DNA of 64,000 nt from Pseudomonas sp. SORT22 (GCF_018417635.1 NZ_CP071007.1:730001-794000), one strand, 5' to 3'. Positions 24,909 through 35,255 are shown, numbered from the stretch's first letter. The notes: generated by a model from the letters alone, not told the origin. Numbers and translations: made by a program.

Positions 24909-25595
24909 ATGGGTCAGAAAGTACATCCCACTGGCATTCGCCTGGGAATCGTCAAGGAGCACACCTCCGTCTGGTACGCAGACGGTCGGACTTATGCGGA
25001 CTATTTGCTCGCAGATCTGAATGTGCGTGAGTACCTCCAAGACAAACTAAAAAGCGCGTCCGTTAGCCGTATCGATATCCATCGTCCGGCCCAAACTGCA
25101 CGCATCACCATCCACACCGCTCGTCCAGGTATCGTTATCGGGAAGAAAGGTGAAGATGTTGAGAAACTGCGTCAGGACCTGACCAAGCAAATGGGTGTGC
25201 CTGTGCACATCAACATCGAAGAGATCCGCAAGCCGGAACTCGACGGTATGCTGGTAGCTCAGAGCGTAGCTCAGCAGCTGGAGCGTCGTGTGATGTTCCG
25301 TCGCGCCATGAAGCGCGCCGTACAGAACGCCATGCGCATTGGTGCCAAAGGCATCAAGATCCAAGTGAGCGGTCGTCTCGGCGGTGCTGAAATCGCACGT
25401 ACTGAATGGTATCGCGAAGGTCGTGTGCCGCTGCACACCCTGCGTGCCGATATCGACTATGCCACCTACGAAGCTCACACCACTTACGGTGTGATCGGTG
25501 TGAAGGTTTGGATTTTCAAAGGCGAAGTAATTGGTGGTCGCCAAGAAGAACTGAAACCACAAGCACCAGCGCCTCGTAAAAAAGCTGCTAAGTAA
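24909..25595 (+). CDS. rpsC: 30S ribosomal protein S3
   Basis: The predicted protein is 228 aa. S3 forms the mRNA entry channel with S4 and S5. The KH domain carries the GXXG motif in [18 protein letters not shown]. The ATG at 24909 ([18 protein letters not shown]) was chosen; an in-frame ATG 84 nt upstream lies inside rplV and gives unrelated residues. Confidence 0.97.
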   Translation: MGQKVHPTGIRLGIVKEHTSVWYADGRTYADYLLADLNVREYLQDKLKSASVSRIDIHRPAQTARITIHTARPGIVIGKKGEDVEKLRQDLTKQMGVPVHINIEEIRKPELDGMLVAQSVAQQLERRVMFRRAMKRAVQNAMRIGAKGIKIQVSGRLGGAEIARTEWYREGRVPLHTLRADIDYATYEAHTTYGVIGVKVWIFKGEVIGGRQEELKPQAPAPRKKAAK

Positions 25596-25607
25596 GGGGT
25601 ACGCCAA

Positions 25608-26021
25608 ATGTTGCAACCAAAGCGTACAAAATTCCGCAAGCAGATGACTGGCCACAACCGTGGTCTGGCACTGCGCGGTAGCAAAGTCAGCTTCGGCGAG
25701 TTTGCTCTGAAAGCTGTTGCTCGCGGTCGTCTCACCGCCCGCCAGATTGAGTCGGCACGTCGTGCTCTGACCCGTCACGTAAAACGTGGCGGTAAAATCT
25801 GGATCCGTGTGTTCCCGGACAAGCCGATCTCCAAGAAGCCTCTCGAAGTGCGGATGGGTAAAGGTAAAGGTTCCGTGGAGTACTGGGTTGCCCAGATCCA
25901 GCCAGGCAAAGTCCTGTACGAGATCGAGGGTGTTTCTGAAGAGCTGGCGCGTGAGGCTTTCGCCCTGGCGGCTGCAAAGCTGCCTCTCGCCACCTCCTTT
26001 GTTAAGCGGACGGTGATGTGA
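25608..26021 (+). CDS. rplP: 50S ribosomal protein L16
   Basis: The predicted protein is 137 aa. L16 positions A- and P-site tRNAs on the 50S subunit. It begins [20 protein letters not shown] and keeps the basic [18 protein letters not shown] region, including the arginine hydroxylated by YcfD in E. coli. Its TGA shares one base with the rpmC ATG. Confidence 0.98.
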
Positions 26022-26212
26022 TGAAAGCGAATGAACTTCGTGAAAAATCAGCACAGCAGCTGAACGAGCAACTGCTCGGCTTGCTGCGCGACCAGTTCAA
26101 TCTGCGTATGCAGAAAGCAACTGGCCAGTTGGGGCAGTCGCACCTGCTCTCGCAAGTTAAGCGTGACATCGCTCGCGTGAAAACTGTGCTCAACCAGCAG
26201 GCAGGTAAGTGA
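26021..26212 (+). CDS. rpmC: 50S ribosomal protein L29
   Basis: The predicted protein is 63 aa and all-helical. It sits next to L23 at the tunnel exit. The ATG at 26021 ([10 protein letters not shown]) was preferred to an in-frame GTG one codon earlier, because the TGATG overlap with rplP gives direct coupling and matches homologues. Confidence 0.96.
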
Positions 26213-26214
26213 TC

Positions 26215-26481
26215 ATGGCTGAAGCTGAAAAAACCGTCCGTACGCTGACTGGCCGTGTCGTCAGCGACAAGATGGACAAAACCATCACCGTACTGATCGA
26301 GCGTCGCGTAAAGCACCCGATCTACGGTAAATACGTTAAGCGTTCGACTAAGCTGCACGCGCACGACGAAACCAACCAGTGCCATATCGGCGACAAGGTC
26401 TCCATCCGTGAGACCCGTCCGCTGGCCAAGACCAAGTCCTGGGCACTGGTTGAAGTTCTCGAACGCGCTGTTGAAGTCTAA
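26215..26481 (+). CDS. rpsQ: 30S ribosomal protein S17
   Basis: The predicted protein is 88 aa with an OB fold. It binds 16S rRNA early in assembly. The ATG at 26215 gives [20 protein letters not shown]; a GTG two codons upstream overlaps rpmC and is less likely. It is the last gene of the S10 operon in the usual order. Confidence 0.96.
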   Translation: MAEAEKTVRTLTGRVVSDKMDKTITVLIERRVKHPIYGKYVKRSTKLHAHDETNQCHIGDKVSIRETRPLAKTKSWALVEVLERAVEV

Positions 26482-26504
26482 GGGCTAAGGGTCGGAGAAA
26501 TTTT

Positions 26505-26873
26505 ATGATTCAGACTCAATCCATGCTCGATGTGGCCGATAACAGCGGCGCTCGTCGCGTCATGTGCATCAAGGTTCTCGGCGGTTCGCACCGCCGTTAC
26601 GCCGGCATCGGTGACATCATCAAGGTAACCGTCAAGGAAGCAATTCCTCGCGGTAAAGTGAAGAAAGGCCAAGTGATGACTGCTGTTGTAGTCCGCACTC
26701 GCCACGGTGTCCGTCGTGCTGACGGCTCCATCATCCGCTTTGATGGCAATGCTGCTGTTCTGTTGAACAACAAGCAAGAGCCGATCGGCACCCGTATCTT
26801 TGGGCCAGTGACCCGTGAACTTCGTACTGAGAAGTTCATGAAGATCGTCTCGCTCGCCCCAGAAGTGCTGTAA
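26505..26873 (+). CDS. rplN: 50S ribosomal protein L14
   Basis: The predicted protein is 122 aa. L14 forms intersubunit bridge B8 and binds the silencing factor RsfS. It begins [20 protein letters not shown]. It is the first gene of the classical spc operon. No separate promoter was seen in the 23-nt gap after rpsQ, so S10 and spc transcripts are probably continuous. Confidence 0.98.
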   Translation: MIQTQSMLDVADNSGARRVMCIKVLGGSHRRYAGIGDIIKVTVKEAIPRGKVKKGQVMTAVVVRTRHGVRRADGSIIRFDGNAAVLLNNKQEPIGTRIFGPVTRELRTEKFMKIVSLAPEVL

Positions 26874-26884
26874 GGAGATCCGAC

Positions 26885-27199
26885 ATGCAAAAGATTCGTC
26901 GTGACGACGAGATCATCGTGATCGCCGGCAAAGACAAAGGTAAGCGCGGTAAGGTGCTCAAGGTTCTCGCTGACGACCGTCTGGTCGTTGGTGGGATCAA
27001 CCTGGTGAAGCGTCATACCAAGCCTAACCCGATGTCGGGCGTACAGGGCGGTATCGTCGAGAAAGAAGCGCCACTGCACGCTTCCAACGTCGCCATTTTC
27101 AACGGCGAAACCAACAAGGCTGACCGCGTTGGTTTCAAAGTAGAAGACGGCAAAAAAATTCGTGTCTTCAAGTCGACCCAAAAAGCGGTTGATGCTTGA
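26885..27199 (+). CDS. rplX: 50S ribosomal protein L24
   Basis: The predicted protein is 104 aa with an N-terminal KOW motif ([19 protein letters not shown]). It is an assembly initiator of the 50S subunit. It lies 11 nt after rplN. Confidence 0.97.
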   Translation: MQKIRRDDEIIVIAGKDKGKRGKVLKVLADDRLVVGGINLVKRHTKPNPMSGVQGGIVEKEAPLHASNVAIFNGETNKADRVGFKVEDGKKIRVFKSTQKAVDA

Positions 27200-27219
27200 A
27201 CACTGCTAGGTAGAAGACC

Positions 27220-27759
27220 ATGGCACGACTGAAAGAGATTTACCGGAACGAGATTGCTCCCAAGCTTAAGGAAGAACTTAAGCTGGCGAACGTGATGGAA
27301 GTTCCGCGCGTTACCAAGATCACCCTGAACATGGGTCTGGGCGAAGCTGTCGGCGACAAAAAAGTCATCGAACACGCTGTTGCTGACCTGGAGAAGATCA
27401 CCGGTCAGAAAGCCGTTGTGACTTTCGCTCGGAAATCCATCGCGGGCTTCAAAGTCCGTGAGGGCTGGCCGATCGGCGTTAAAGTTACCCTGCGCCGTGA
27501 TCGTATGTACGAATTCCTGGACCGCCTGCTGGCGATCTCCCTGCCTCGGGTTCGCGACTTCCGCGGCCTGAATGCCAAGTCCTTCGACGGTCGTGGCAAC
27601 TACAGCATGGGCGTGAAAGAGCAGATCATCTTCCCGGAAATCGACTACGACAAGATCGATGCTCTGCGCGGTCTGGACATTACCCTGACCACCACTGCCA
27701 AGAACGATGACGAAGGCCGCGCTCTGATGCGTGCTTTCAAATTCCCGTTCCGCAACTGA
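27220..27759 (+). CDS. rplE: 50S ribosomal protein L5
   Basis: The predicted protein is 179 aa. L5 binds 5S rRNA and contacts S13. It begins [20 protein letters not shown] and keeps the GMGVKEQ-type loop ([14 protein letters not shown]). In E. coli the start of the L5 cistron is the S8 autoregulatory target; I could not confirm that structure here. Confidence 0.98.
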   Translation: MARLKEIYRNEIAPKLKEELKLANVMEVPRVTKITLNMGLGEAVGDKKVIEHAVADLEKITGQKAVVTFARKSIAGFKVREGWPIGVKVTLRRDRMYEFLDRLLAISLPRVRDFRGLNAKSFDGRGNYSMGVKEQIIFPEIDYDKIDALRGLDITLTTTAKNDDEGRALMRAFKFPFRN

Positions 27760-27772
27760 TTGGAGTAGGAAA

Positions 27773-28078
27773 ATGGCCAAGAAGAGCATGAAAAACCGTG
27801 AGCTGAAGCGTCAGCTCACTGTTGCCAAGTACGCCAAGAAGCGTGCCGAGCTGAAAGCGACCATCGTCAACCTGGAAGCAACTCCAGAAGAGCGTTTTGC
27901 CGCTGTCGTAGCTCTGCAGAAGCAACCACGTGACGCCAGCGCCTCGCGCCTGCGTAACCGTTGCCGCATCACCGGTCGTCCACACGGCGTTTACCGCAAG
28001 TTCGGCCTCGGCCGTAACAAGCTGCGTGAAGCAGCAATGCGCGGTGACGTTCCAGGTCTGGTTAAAGCCAGCTGGTAA
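27773..28078 (+). CDS. rpsN: 30S ribosomal protein S14 (zinc-free form)
   Basis: The predicted protein is 101 aa. The long form without the paired CXXC zinc knuckles (only one cysteine, in [17 protein letters not shown]) is the C-minus type. The ATG at 27773 gives [20 protein letters not shown]. It is followed by a 209-nt gap with a terminator-like hairpin and a promoter-like sequence, which is unusual inside the spc operon. Confidence 0.97.
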   Translation: MAKKSMKNRELKRQLTVAKYAKKRAELKATIVNLEATPEERFAAVVALQKQPRDASASRLRNRCRITGRPHGVYRKFGLGRNKLREAAMRGDVPGLVKASW

Positions 28079-28139
28079 GACGTACCGGCAGCGTCCAGGT
28101 GGCGGGGGAGCAATCTTCCGACCACCGGTGACCTTGCAA

Positions 28140-28175
28140 CGAAACAAGCCCCTTCTGGGGCTTGTTTCGTTTCTG
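28140..28175 (+). terminator. Intrinsic terminator-like hairpin inside the spc operon
   Basis: A perfect 13-bp stem (28140-28152 with 28157-28169, loop TTCT) is followed by TTTCT. It lies between rpsN and rpsH. The short T run suggests partial termination or an mRNA-stability element. Confidence 0.7.
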
Positions 28176-28190
28176 GGAACTGTCTAGAAT
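28162..28190 (+). promoter_or_regulatory. Candidate promoter for rpsH and the distal spc genes
   Basis: The -10 TAGAAT (28185-28190) lies 17 bp after a weak -35 TTGTTT (28162-28167), which is inside the 3' arm of the preceding hairpin. It leaves a leader of about 90 nt before rpsH. Confidence 0.5.
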
Positions 28191-28287
28191 GACCGGCTCT
28201 CCTGAGCCCGGGTTTTTACGCCCGGCGATTTCAGGGGACTGTAGTAGCCGAGAGGCTAATTTTTCTTGTATCAGGAGCGTCTAGCCC

Positions 28288-28680
28288 ATGAGTATGCAGG
28301 ACCCGTTAGCGGACATGCTAACTCGCATCCGTAATGCCCAGATGGCTGAAAAGTCCGTCGTAAGCATGCCTTCGTCGACTCTGAAGGTTGCGGTAGCCAA
28401 AGTTCTGAAAGATGAAGGTTACATCGCTGGCTACCAAGTCAGCAGCGAAGTAAAACCATCGCTTTCCATCGAGCTGAAATACTTCGAAGGCCGTCCGGTC
28501 ATCGAGGAAGTCAAGCGCGTAAGTCGTCCAGGCCTGCGTCAGTACAAGTCCGTCGAAGAACTGCCGAAAGTACGTGGCGGTCTGGGCGTGTCTATCGTCT
28601 CCACCAACAAAGGTGTGATGACTGATCGTGCTGCGCGCGCTGCCGGTGTCGGCGGCGAAGTTCTCTGCACAGTGTTCTAA
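28288..28680 (+). CDS. rpsH: 30S ribosomal protein S8
   Basis: The predicted protein is 130 aa. S8 binds helix 21 of 16S rRNA and is the translational repressor of the spc operon in E. coli. It begins [20 protein letters not shown] and keeps the [13 protein letters not shown] signature. Unlike E. coli, it is separated from rpsN by 209 nt. Confidence 0.98.
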   Translation: MSMQDPLADMLTRIRNAQMAEKSVVSMPSSTLKVAVAKVLKDEGYIAGYQVSSEVKPSLSIELKYFEGRPVIEEVKRVSRPGLRQYKSVEELPKVRGGLGVSIVSTNKGVMTDRAARAAGVGGEVLCTVF

Positions 28681-28692
28681 GGGGGGATAAGC

Positions 28693-29226
28693 ATGTCTCG
28701 CGTCGCTAAGAACCCCGTTAAGCTGCCAGCCGGTGTCGAAGTCAAATTCGTCGGCCAACAGCTTTCGGTGAAGGGTGCCAAGGGCACTCTCGAACTGAAC
28801 GTTCACTCGTCGGTTGAAATCGTTGAAGAAGCTGGTGAGCTGCGTTTCGCTGCTCGCAATGGCGATCAACAAACTCGCGCTATGGCCGGTACTACCCGCG
28901 CCCTGGTGAACAACATGGTCCAGGGCGTAAGCCAAGGCTTCGAGCGTAAGCTCCAGCTGGTCGGTGTTGGTTACAAAGCACAAGCCAAAGGCACCGTGCT
29001 GAACCTGGCACTCGGCTTCTCGCATCCAGTGGATTACGAACTGCCGGCCGGTATCACCGCAGAGACCCCAAGCCAGACCGATATCCTGATCAAGGGTATC
29101 GACAAGCAGCTGGTAGGTCAGGTGGCCGCTGAAATCCGCGACTTCCGTCCACCAGAGCCGTACAAAGGCAAGGGTGTGCGTTACGCGGACGAAGTCGTCC
29201 GTCGTAAAGAAGCCAAGAAGAAGTAG
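28693..29226 (+). CDS. rplF: 50S ribosomal protein L6
   Basis: The predicted protein is 177 aa, with two similar domains near the factor-binding site. It begins [20 protein letters not shown]. The C-terminal [14 protein letters not shown] signature is present. Confidence 0.98.
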   Translation: MSRVAKNPVKLPAGVEVKFVGQQLSVKGAKGTLELNVHSSVEIVEEAGELRFAARNGDQQTRAMAGTTRALVNNMVQGVSQGFERKLQLVGVGYKAQAKGTVLNLALGFSHPVDYELPAGITAETPSQTDILIKGIDKQLVGQVAAEIRDFRPPEPYKGKGVRYADEVVRRKEAKKK

Positions 29227-29236
29227 GGCCTAGCAA

Positions 29237-29587
29237 ATGACCGACAAAAAAGTTACTCGACTGCGTCGCGCTCGCAAAGCACGCCTGAAAATGCACGAAC
29301 TCGAAGTCGTGCGTCTCTGCGTGTTCCGCTCCTCGCAGCACATCTACGCCCAGGTCATTTCGGCCGACGGCAGCAAGGTTCTGGCCAGTGCCTCGACCTT
29401 GGACAAAGAACTGCGTGATGGTGCCACCGGCAACATCGACGCGGCCACTAAGGTTGGCAAGCTGGTAGCTGAGCGCGCGAAAGCCGCCGGTGTATCTCAA
29501 GTTGCCTTTGACCGTTCCGGCTTCAAGTACCATGGCCGCGTCAAAGCGCTGGCTGATGCTGCTCGTGAAGGCGGGCTGGAGTTCTAA
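29237..29587 (+). CDS. rplR: 50S ribosomal protein L18
   Basis: The predicted protein is 116 aa. L18 binds 5S rRNA with L5. The basic N terminus ([20 protein letters not shown]) and the [20 protein letters not shown] signature are as in the family. Confidence 0.98.
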   Translation: MTDKKVTRLRRARKARLKMHELEVVRLCVFRSSQHIYAQVISADGSKVLASASTLDKELRDGATGNIDAATKVGKLVAERAKAAGVSQVAFDRSGFKYHGRVKALADAAREGGLEF

Positions 29588-29590
29588 GTT

Positions 29591-30091
29591 ATGGCAAATA
29601 ACGATCAAAAGCGCGACGAAGGCTACATCGAGAAGCTGGTTCAAGTTAACCGCGTTGCTAAAACCGTCAAAGGCGGCCGTATCTTCACTTTCACCGCGTT
29701 GACCGTGGTGGGTGATGGTAAAGGTCGTGTTGGCTTCGGCCGTGGCAAATCGCGCGAAGTACCTGCTGCGATCCAGAAAGCCATGGAAGCTGCCCGTCGC
29801 AACATGATTCAGGTAGACCTGAACGGCACTACTCTGCAGTACGCCACCAAGTCCGCCCATGGCGCGTCGAAGGTGTACATGCAGCCTGCCTCGGAAGGTA
29901 CCGGTATCATCGCCGGTGGCGCAATGCGTGCCGTCCTGGAAGTTGCTGGCGTTCAGAACGTCCTGGCCAAGTGCTACGGCTCGACCAACCCAGTGAACGT
30001 GGTTCATGCCACTTTCAAGGGTCTGAAGGCTATGCAATCTCCTGAGTCCATTGCTGCCAAGCGCGGCAAGAGCGTTGAGGAGATCCGCTGA
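29591..30091 (+). CDS. rpsE: 30S ribosomal protein S5
   Basis: The predicted protein is 166 aa. The N-terminal dsRBD-like S5 domain carries [20 protein letters not shown], and the KAVPAAIQ-type segment follows ([16 protein letters not shown]). It contributes to the mRNA entry channel and decoding fidelity. Spectinomycin-loop residues near KTVKGGR appear normal. Confidence 0.98.
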   Translation: MANNDQKRDEGYIEKLVQVNRVAKTVKGGRIFTFTALTVVGDGKGRVGFGRGKSREVPAAIQKAMEAARRNMIQVDLNGTTLQYATKSAHGASKVYMQPASEGTGIIAGGAMRAVLEVAGVQNVLAKCYGSTNPVNVVHATFKGLKAMQSPESIAAKRGKSVEEIR

Positions 30092-30093
30092 TC

Positions 30094-30270
30094 ATGGCTA
30101 CCGTTAAAGTAACGCTGATCAAAAGCACCGCCGGCCGTCTCCCTAACCACAAACTGTGTGTTAAGGGTCTGGGTCTGCGCCGCATCGGTCACACTGTAGA
30201 AGTCCTGGATACTCCCGAGAATCGCGGGATGATCAACAAGGCTTACTACATGCTGCGCGTCGAGGGTTAA
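30094..30270 (+). CDS. rpmD: 50S ribosomal protein L30
   Basis: The predicted protein is 58 aa: it begins [20 protein letters not shown] and ends YYMLRVEG. It was found by reading the 2-nt gap after the rpsE stop (TGATCATGG). L30 is a small surface protein of the 50S subunit. The stop is 3 nt before rplO. Confidence 0.96.
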   Translation: MATVKVTLIKSTAGRLPNHKLCVKGLGLRRIGHTVEVLDTPENRGMINKAYYMLRVEG

Positions 30271-30273
30271 TCG

Positions 30274-30708
30274 ATGAAACTCAATGATCTGAGTCCAGCG
30301 CCGGGTTCCCGTCGCGAGAAGCATCGTCCGGGCCGTGGTATCGGTAGCGGTTTGGGTAAGACTGGTGGCCGCGGCCACAAAGGTCAGACCTCCCGTTCCG
30401 GTGGCACCATTGCTCCAGGCTTTGAAGGCGGTCAACAGCCGCTGCACCGTCGTCTGCCGAAATTCGGCTTCGTTTCCCTGAAAGCCATGGACCGCGCAGA
30501 AGTGCGTCTGTCCGAGCTGGCCAAAGTGGAAGGCGACGTTGTCACCGTGCAATCCCTGAAGGATGCCAACGTGATTAACCAAAACGTACAGCGTGTGAAA
30601 ATCATGCTGTCCGGCGAAGTTACTCGCGCGGTCACCATCAAGGGTATCGCAGCCACCAAAGGTGCGCGTGCGGCTATCGAAGCAGCTGGCGGCAAGTTCG
30701 AGGAATAA
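30274..30708 (+). CDS. rplO: 50S ribosomal protein L15
   Basis: The predicted protein is 144 aa. The glycine/arginine-rich N-terminal extension ([20 protein letters not shown]) penetrates the 50S core. The gene abuts secY with no gap, which implies coupled translation. Confidence 0.98.
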   Translation: MKLNDLSPAPGSRREKHRPGRGIGSGLGKTGGRGHKGQTSRSGGTIAPGFEGGQQPLHRRLPKFGFVSLKAMDRAEVRLSELAKVEGDVVTVQSLKDANVINQNVQRVKIMLSGEVTRAVTIKGIAATKGARAAIEAAGGKFEE

Positions 30709-32040
30709 ATGGCTAAGCAAGGTGCTCTCTCTTCGCTCGGCAAAGGCGGGATGTCTGAACTCTGGGCTCGTCTGCGTTTTCTGTTCCTGGCGATCATCGT
30801 CTACCGGATAGGCGCACACATCCCAGTTCCAGGTATCAACCCGGACCGGCTGGCGGAACTGTTTCGACAGAATGAGGGGACCATTCTTAGCTTGTTCAAC
30901 ATGTTTTCCGGCGGCGCGCTGGAACGGATGAGCATCTTTGCACTGGGGATCATGCCGTACATTTCGGCATCGATCATCATGCAGCTGATGACCGCCGTCA
31001 GCCCGCAGCTGGAGCAGTTGAAGAAGGAAGGTGAAGCTGGCCGTCGCAAGATCAGCCAGTACACCCGCTACGGCACCGTTATCCTGGCGCTGGTCCAGGC
31101 CATTGGCATGTCCATTGGCCTGGCCGGTCAGGGCGTGGCGTTTTCTGCTGACTTTGGCTTCCATTTCGTTGCGGTGTCCACGTTCGTGGCCGGCGCGATG
31201 TTCATGATGTGGCTGGGCGAGCAGATCACCGAGCGCGGTGTAGGCAACGGTATCTCGATGTTGATTTTCGCAGGTATCGTCGCCGGTCTTCCGAGAGCAA
31301 TCGGGCAGTCTTTCGAGTCTGCACGCACAGGCGATATCAACATTTTCGCCCTGGTCGCTATCGGTTTGCTGGCAGTAGCGATTATCGGTTTCGTGGTGTT
31401 CATTGAGCGTGGTCAGCGTCGTATCGCCGTTCACTACGCCAAGCGTCAGCAGGGCCGCAAGGTCTTCGCTGCGCAGACCAGCCACCTGCCGTTGAAAGTG
31501 AACATGGCGGGTGTAATCCCTGCCATTTTCGCGAGCAGCATCTTGCTGTTCCCGGCTTCGCTGGGTGCCTGGTTCGGTCAGTCCGAAGGTATGGGCTGGT
31601 TGCAGGACATCTCGCAGTCGATCGCTCCTGGTCAGCCGTTGAATATTCTGCTGTTTAGTGCAGGGATTATTTTCTTCTGCTTCTTCTATACGGCGTTGAT
31701 GTTCAATCCGAAAGACGTAGCGGAAAACCTGAAGAAGTCCGGTGCCTTTATTCCGGGCATCCGTCCAGGTGAGCAGTCGGCGCGCTACATTGATGGCGTT
31801 CTGACCCGCTTGACCATGTTCGGTGCTCTTTATATGACGGCCGTGTGTCTGCTTCCCCAGTTCCTGGTGGTCGCGGCAAACGTTCCGTTCTACCTTGGCG
31901 GGACCTCGTTGCTGATTGTGGTAGTGGTTGTGATGGACTTCATGTCCCAAGTACAATCGCACCTCGTTTCGCACCAGTACGAATCCCTGATGAAGAAAGC
32001 CAACCTGAAAGGCTACGGTGGCAGCGGTCTGCTGCGCTGA
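30709..32040 (+). CDS. secY: Preprotein translocase channel subunit SecY
   Basis: The predicted protein is 443 aa and has ten predicted membrane helices; the first begins at about residue 19 ([20 protein letters not shown]). The signature [21 protein letters not shown] (given here as its core, [18 protein letters not shown]) marks the plug/helix 2 region. It forms the protein-conducting pore with SecE, also encoded in this window. Confidence 0.98.
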   Translation: MAKQGALSSLGKGGMSELWARLRFLFLAIIVYRIGAHIPVPGINPDRLAELFRQNEGTILSLFNMFSGGALERMSIFALGIMPYISASIIMQLMTAVSPQLEQLKKEGEAGRRKISQYTRYGTVILALVQAIGMSIGLAGQGVAFSADFGFHFVAVSTFVAGAMFMMWLGEQITERGVGNGISMLIFAGIVAGLPRAIGQSFESARTGDINIFALVAIGLLAVAIIGFVVFIERGQRRIAVHYAKRQQGRKVFAAQTSHLPLKVNMAGVIPAIFASSILLFPASLGAWFGQSEGMGWLQDISQSIAPGQPLNILLFSAGIIFFCFFYTALMFNPKDVAENLKKSGAFIPGIRPGEQSARYIDGVLTRLTMFGALYMTAVCLLPQFLVVAANVPFYLGGTSLLIVVVVVMDFMSQVQSHLVSHQYESLMKKANLKGYGGSGLLR

Positions 32041-32068
32041 TTGACCCTTAAGGTTCGAGGAGTTGGTG

Positions 32069-32185
32069 ATGAAAGTTCGTGCATCGGTGAAAAAGCTGTG
32101 CCGTAACTGCAAAATTATTCGCCGCGAAGGTGTCGTTCGAGTAATTTGCAGTGCGGAACCACGTCACAAGCAGCGCCAAGGCTGA
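32069..32185 (+). CDS. rpmJ: 50S ribosomal protein L36 (zinc-binding form)
   Basis: The predicted protein is 38 aa: it begins [20 protein letters not shown] and ends RHKQRQG. The zinc ligands C11, C14, C27 and H33 are present, so this is the C-plus form. The start follows CGAGGAGTTGGTG. It is the last gene of the spc operon, and a hairpin follows. Confidence 0.96.
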
Positions 32186-32202
32186 TTGTGATCTGCGCTA
32201 CA

Positions 32203-32230
32203 AACCCAGCAGCTAGTGCGCTGCTGGGTT
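32203..32230 (+). terminator. Hairpin between rpmJ and rpsM
   Basis: A perfect 10-bp stem (32203-32212 with 32221-32230) is followed by GATTATTTGTTTC, a poor T-tract. Its last two bases are also the start of the next promoter's -35. Probably a partial terminator. Confidence 0.6.
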
Positions 32231-32257
32231 GATTATTTGTTTCTACAGCGATATTAT
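32229..32257 (+). promoter_or_regulatory. Sigma-70 promoter of the alpha operon
   Basis: TTGATT (32229-32234) and TATTAT (32252-32257) are separated by 17 bp. It leaves a leader of about 53 nt before rpsM. In E. coli the alpha-operon leader is the S4-binding pseudoknot; I did not detect an equivalent. Confidence 0.7.
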
Positions 32258-32316
32258 CTCGCGCCCTATTTCTTGGCTTCCGGGGCGTAGGTAGCTGTCA
32301 ATTGGAGTCCCACTGA

Positions 32317-32673
32317 ATGGCCCGTATTGCAGGCGTCAACATTCCAGATAACAAGCACACTGTTATCTCGCTGACCTACATCTATGGTGTTGGTCGCACT
32401 ACTGCACAGAAAATCTGTGCAGAGACTGGGGTCAACCCAGCCGCAAAGATCAAGGATCTGAGCGACGAGCAGGTTGAATCGCTGCGTACTGAAGTCGCGA
32501 AGTACATCACCGAAGGTGATCTGCGCCGTGACATCAACATGAAAATCAAGCGGTTGATGGACCTGGGTTGCTACCGCGGCCTGCGTCATCGTCGGGGTCT
32601 GCCAGTACGCGGTCAGCGTACCAAGACCAACGCGCGTACCCGTAAGGGCCCGCGTAAGCCGATCCGCAAGTAA
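32317..32673 (+). CDS. rpsM: 30S ribosomal protein S13
   Basis: The predicted protein is 118 aa. S13 contacts P-site tRNA through its basic C-terminal tail ([18 protein letters not shown]) and forms intersubunit bridges. It begins [20 protein letters not shown]. It is the first gene of the alpha operon. Confidence 0.98.
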   Translation: MARIAGVNIPDNKHTVISLTYIYGVGRTTAQKICAETGVNPAAKIKDLSDEQVESLRTEVAKYITEGDLRRDINMKIKRLMDLGCYRGLRHRRGLPVRGQRTKTNARTRKGPRKPIRK

Positions 32674-32703
32674 TCGCACCAGCGAATCGACAGGAATTTA
32701 GAA

Positions 32704-33093
32704 ATGGCAAAACCTGCTGCTCGTCCTCGTAAAAAAGTCAAAAAGACAGTGGTTGATGGCATCGCCCACATCCATGCCTCTTTTAACAACACCATCGTGA
32801 CCATCACCGATCGTCAAGGTAACGCTCTGTCCTGGGCTACCTCCGGCGGTTCGGGTTTCCGCGGTTCCCGCAAGTCCACCCCGTTCGCTGCTCAGGTAGC
32901 TGCTGAACGTGCTGGTCAAGCTGCGCTGGAATATGGTCTGAAGAACCTCGACGTCAACGTCAAGGGTCCAGGTCCAGGTCGTGAGTCCGCTGTTCGTGCT
33001 CTGAACGGCTGTGGCTATAAGATCGCCAGCATCACCGACGTGACGCCAATCCCGCATAACGGGTGCCGTCCGCCGAAGAAGCGCCGCGTGTAA
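32704..33093 (+). CDS. rpsK: 30S ribosomal protein S11
   Basis: The predicted protein is 129 aa. S11 lies on the 30S platform near the Shine-Dalgarno helix. It keeps the [20 protein letters not shown] core and the C-terminal [18 protein letters not shown] signature. Confidence 0.98.
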   Translation: MAKPAARPRKKVKKTVVDGIAHIHASFNNTIVTITDRQGNALSWATSGGSGFRGSRKSTPFAAQVAAERAGQAALEYGLKNLDVNVKGPGPGRESAVRALNGCGYKIASITDVTPIPHNGCRPPKKRRV

Positions 33094-33108
33094 TCAGGAG
33101 ACAGATAA

Positions 33109-33729
33109 ATGGCACGTTACATTGGTCCAAAATGCAAACTGTCTCGTCGTGAAGGCACCGATCTGTTCCTGAAGAGCGGCGTTCGCGCTCTGGAATCGAA
33201 GTGCAACATCGAAGCAGCCCCAGGTATCCACGGTCAGCGCCGCGGTCGTCAGTCCGACTACGGCACCCAGCTGCGTGAGAAACAAAAAGTCCGTCGTATC
33301 TACGGCGTACTTGAGCGTCAGTTCAGCGGTTACTACAAGCAAGCGGCCTCCAAGAAGGGCGCTACTGGTGAGAACCTGCTGCAACTGCTCGAGTGCCGTC
33401 TGGATAACGTCGTTTATCGTATGGGCTTTGGCGCTACTCGTGCCGAATCCCGTCAGCTGGTTTCGCACAAAGCGATCAGCGTAAACGGCAAGACTGTAAA
33501 CGTTCCGTCCTACCAAGTTCGTCCGGGTGACGTGGTCGCGGTTCGCGAGAAGTCGCTGAACCAGCTGCGCATTGTTCAAGCCCTTGAACTGTGCGCCCAG
33601 CGTGGCCGCGTTGAGTGGGTAGATGTGGATGCTGCCAAGAAGTCGGGCGTTTTCAAGAACGTTCCTGCTCGCAGCGACCTGTCCGCCGACATCAACGAAA
33701 GCCTGATTGTCGAGCTCTACTCCAAGTAA
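33109..33729 (+). CDS. rpsD: 30S ribosomal protein S4
   Basis: The predicted protein is 206 aa. S4 initiates 30S assembly and lines the mRNA entry channel; in E. coli it also represses the alpha operon. The S4 RNA-binding domain ([20 protein letters not shown] onward) is present. The N-terminal region lacks a full set of zinc-knuckle cysteines. Confidence 0.98.
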   Translation: MARYIGPKCKLSRREGTDLFLKSGVRALESKCNIEAAPGIHGQRRGRQSDYGTQLREKQKVRRIYGVLERQFSGYYKQAASKKGATGENLLQLLECRLDNVVYRMGFGATRAESRQLVSHKAISVNGKTVNVPSYQVRPGDVVAVREKSLNQLRIVQALELCAQRGRVEWVDVDAAKKSGVFKNVPARSDLSADINESLIVELYSK

Positions 33730-33751
33730 GGGCTAGAAAATAGGTGCATCC

Positions 33752-34753
33752 ATGCAGATTTCGGTAAATGAGTTCCTGACGCCCCGCCACATCGATGTGC
33801 AGGTCGTCAGTCCAACCCGCGCTAAAATCACGCTCGAGCCTCTCGAGCGTGGCTTTGGCCATACCCTGGGCAACGCGCTGCGCCGCATCCTGTTGTCCTC
33901 CATGCCTGGCTGTGCAGTAGTCGAGGCCGAGATTGACGGTGTACTCCACGAGTACTCGGCAATCGAAGGTGTACAGGAAGATGTCATTGAAATCCTGTTG
34001 AACCTGAAAGGCCTGGCTATCAAACTGCACGGTCGTGACGAAGTTACGCTGACCTTGTCGAAGAAGGGTTCGGGGGTGGTTACCGCTGCCGATATTCAGC
34101 TGGATCATGATGTCGAGATCGTTAACCCCGATCACGTAATCGCTAACCTGGCGTCGAATGGCGCCTTGAACATGAAGCTCACCGTAGCTCGTGGTCGTGG
34201 TTATGAGCCGGCCGATTCGCGTCAGAGCGATGAAGACGAAAGCCGCAGCATTGGTCGCTTGCAGCTCGACTCTTCGTTCAGCCCGGTTCGCCGTATCGCA
34301 TACGTGGTGGAAAACGCCCGTGTCGAGCAGCGTACCAACCTGGACAAGCTGGTAATTGATCTGGAAACCAACGGTACCCTGGATCCTGAAGAGGCCATCC
34401 GTCGTGCCGCAACCATCCTGCAACAGCAGCTGGCTGCGTTCGTCGACCTCAAAGGTGACAGTGAACCAGTGGTAGTCGAACAGGAAGACGAGATCGATCC
34501 GATCCTGCTTCGTCCGGTTGACGATCTGGAATTGACCGTGCGTTCGGCCAACTGCCTTAAGGCGGAGAACATTTACTACATCGGCGACCTGATTCAGCGC
34601 ACCGAAGTAGAACTGTTGAAGACTCCGAACCTGGGCAAGAAATCCTTGACCGAAATCAAGGACGTTCTGGCCTCCCGTGGTCTGTCCCTCGGCATGCGCC
34701 TCGACAACTGGCCGCCTGCAAGTCTTAAGAAGGACGACAAGGCGACTGCCTGA
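33752..34753 (+). CDS. rpoA: DNA-directed RNA polymerase subunit alpha
   Basis: The predicted protein is 333 aa. The N-terminal domain (about 1-230) dimerises and holds beta and beta prime, with the [20 protein letters not shown] motif. The C-terminal domain (about 245-333, [19 protein letters not shown] and [13 protein letters not shown]) binds UP elements and activators. It lies between rpsD and rplQ, as in most gammaproteobacteria. Confidence 0.98.
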   Translation: MQISVNEFLTPRHIDVQVVSPTRAKITLEPLERGFGHTLGNALRRILLSSMPGCAVVEAEIDGVLHEYSAIEGVQEDVIEILLNLKGLAIKLHGRDEVTLTLSKKGSGVVTAADIQLDHDVEIVNPDHVIANLASNGALNMKLTVARGRGYEPADSRQSDEDESRSIGRLQLDSSFSPVRRIAYVVENARVEQRTNLDKLVIDLETNGTLDPEEAIRRAATILQQQLAAFVDLKGDSEPVVVEQEDEIDPILLRPVDDLELTVRSANCLKAENIYYIGDLIQRTEVELLKTPNLGKKSLTEIKDVLASRGLSLGMRLDNWPPASLKKDDKATA

Positions 34754-34796
34754 TCGTCGTAATCACCGAACGTAGTGTTTGGTAAGGAATGAACCC

Positions 34797-35183
34797 ATGC
34801 GTCATCGTAAAAGTGGACGTCACCTGAGCCGTACTAGCTCTCACCGTAAGGCCATGTTCCAGAACATGGCGGTGTCGCTGTTCGAGCACGAGCTGATCAA
34901 AACTACTCTGCCAAAAGCCAAGGAACTGCGCCGCGTTGCCGAGCCGCTGATCACCCTGGCCAAGGAAGACAGCGTTGCTAACCGTCGTCTGGCTTTCGAC
35001 CGTACCCGTTCGAAAGAAATCGTCGGCAAGCTGTTCAACGATCTGGGCAAGCGCTATGCCACCCGTCAGGGCGGCTACCTGCGTATCCTCAAGTGCGGCT
35101 TCCGCGCTGGCGATAACGCACCTATGGCGTACGTCGAGCTGGTTGATCGTCCTGTTGGTGGCTCGGTTGAAGCTGCTGAGTAA
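34797..35183 (+). CDS. rplQ: 50S ribosomal protein L17
   Basis: The predicted protein is 128 aa. It begins [20 protein letters not shown]; the ATG at 34797 was chosen over one 18 nt upstream because it gives the universal N terminus. L17 is at the tunnel-exit side of the 50S subunit. It is the last gene of the alpha operon, with a strong terminator after it. Confidence 0.98.
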   Translation: MRHRKSGRHLSRTSSHRKAMFQNMAVSLFEHELIKTTLPKAKELRRVAEPLITLAKEDSVANRRLAFDRTRSKEIVGKLFNDLGKRYATRQGGYLRILKCGFRAGDNAPMAYVELVDRPVGGSVEAAE

Positions 35184-35204
35184 GGCGAACAGTCTGTAAC
35201 AAGA

Positions 35205-35229
35205 AACCGGGCCTAGTGCCCGGTTTTTT
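35205..35229 (+). terminator. Terminator of the alpha operon
   Basis: An 8-bp stem AACCGGGC/GCCCGGTT (35205-35212 with 35218-35225) is followed by TTTTTT. It ends the gene-expression block. Confidence 0.92.
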
Positions 35230-35255
35230 GTGTCTATATGTATTGTAATAATCTA

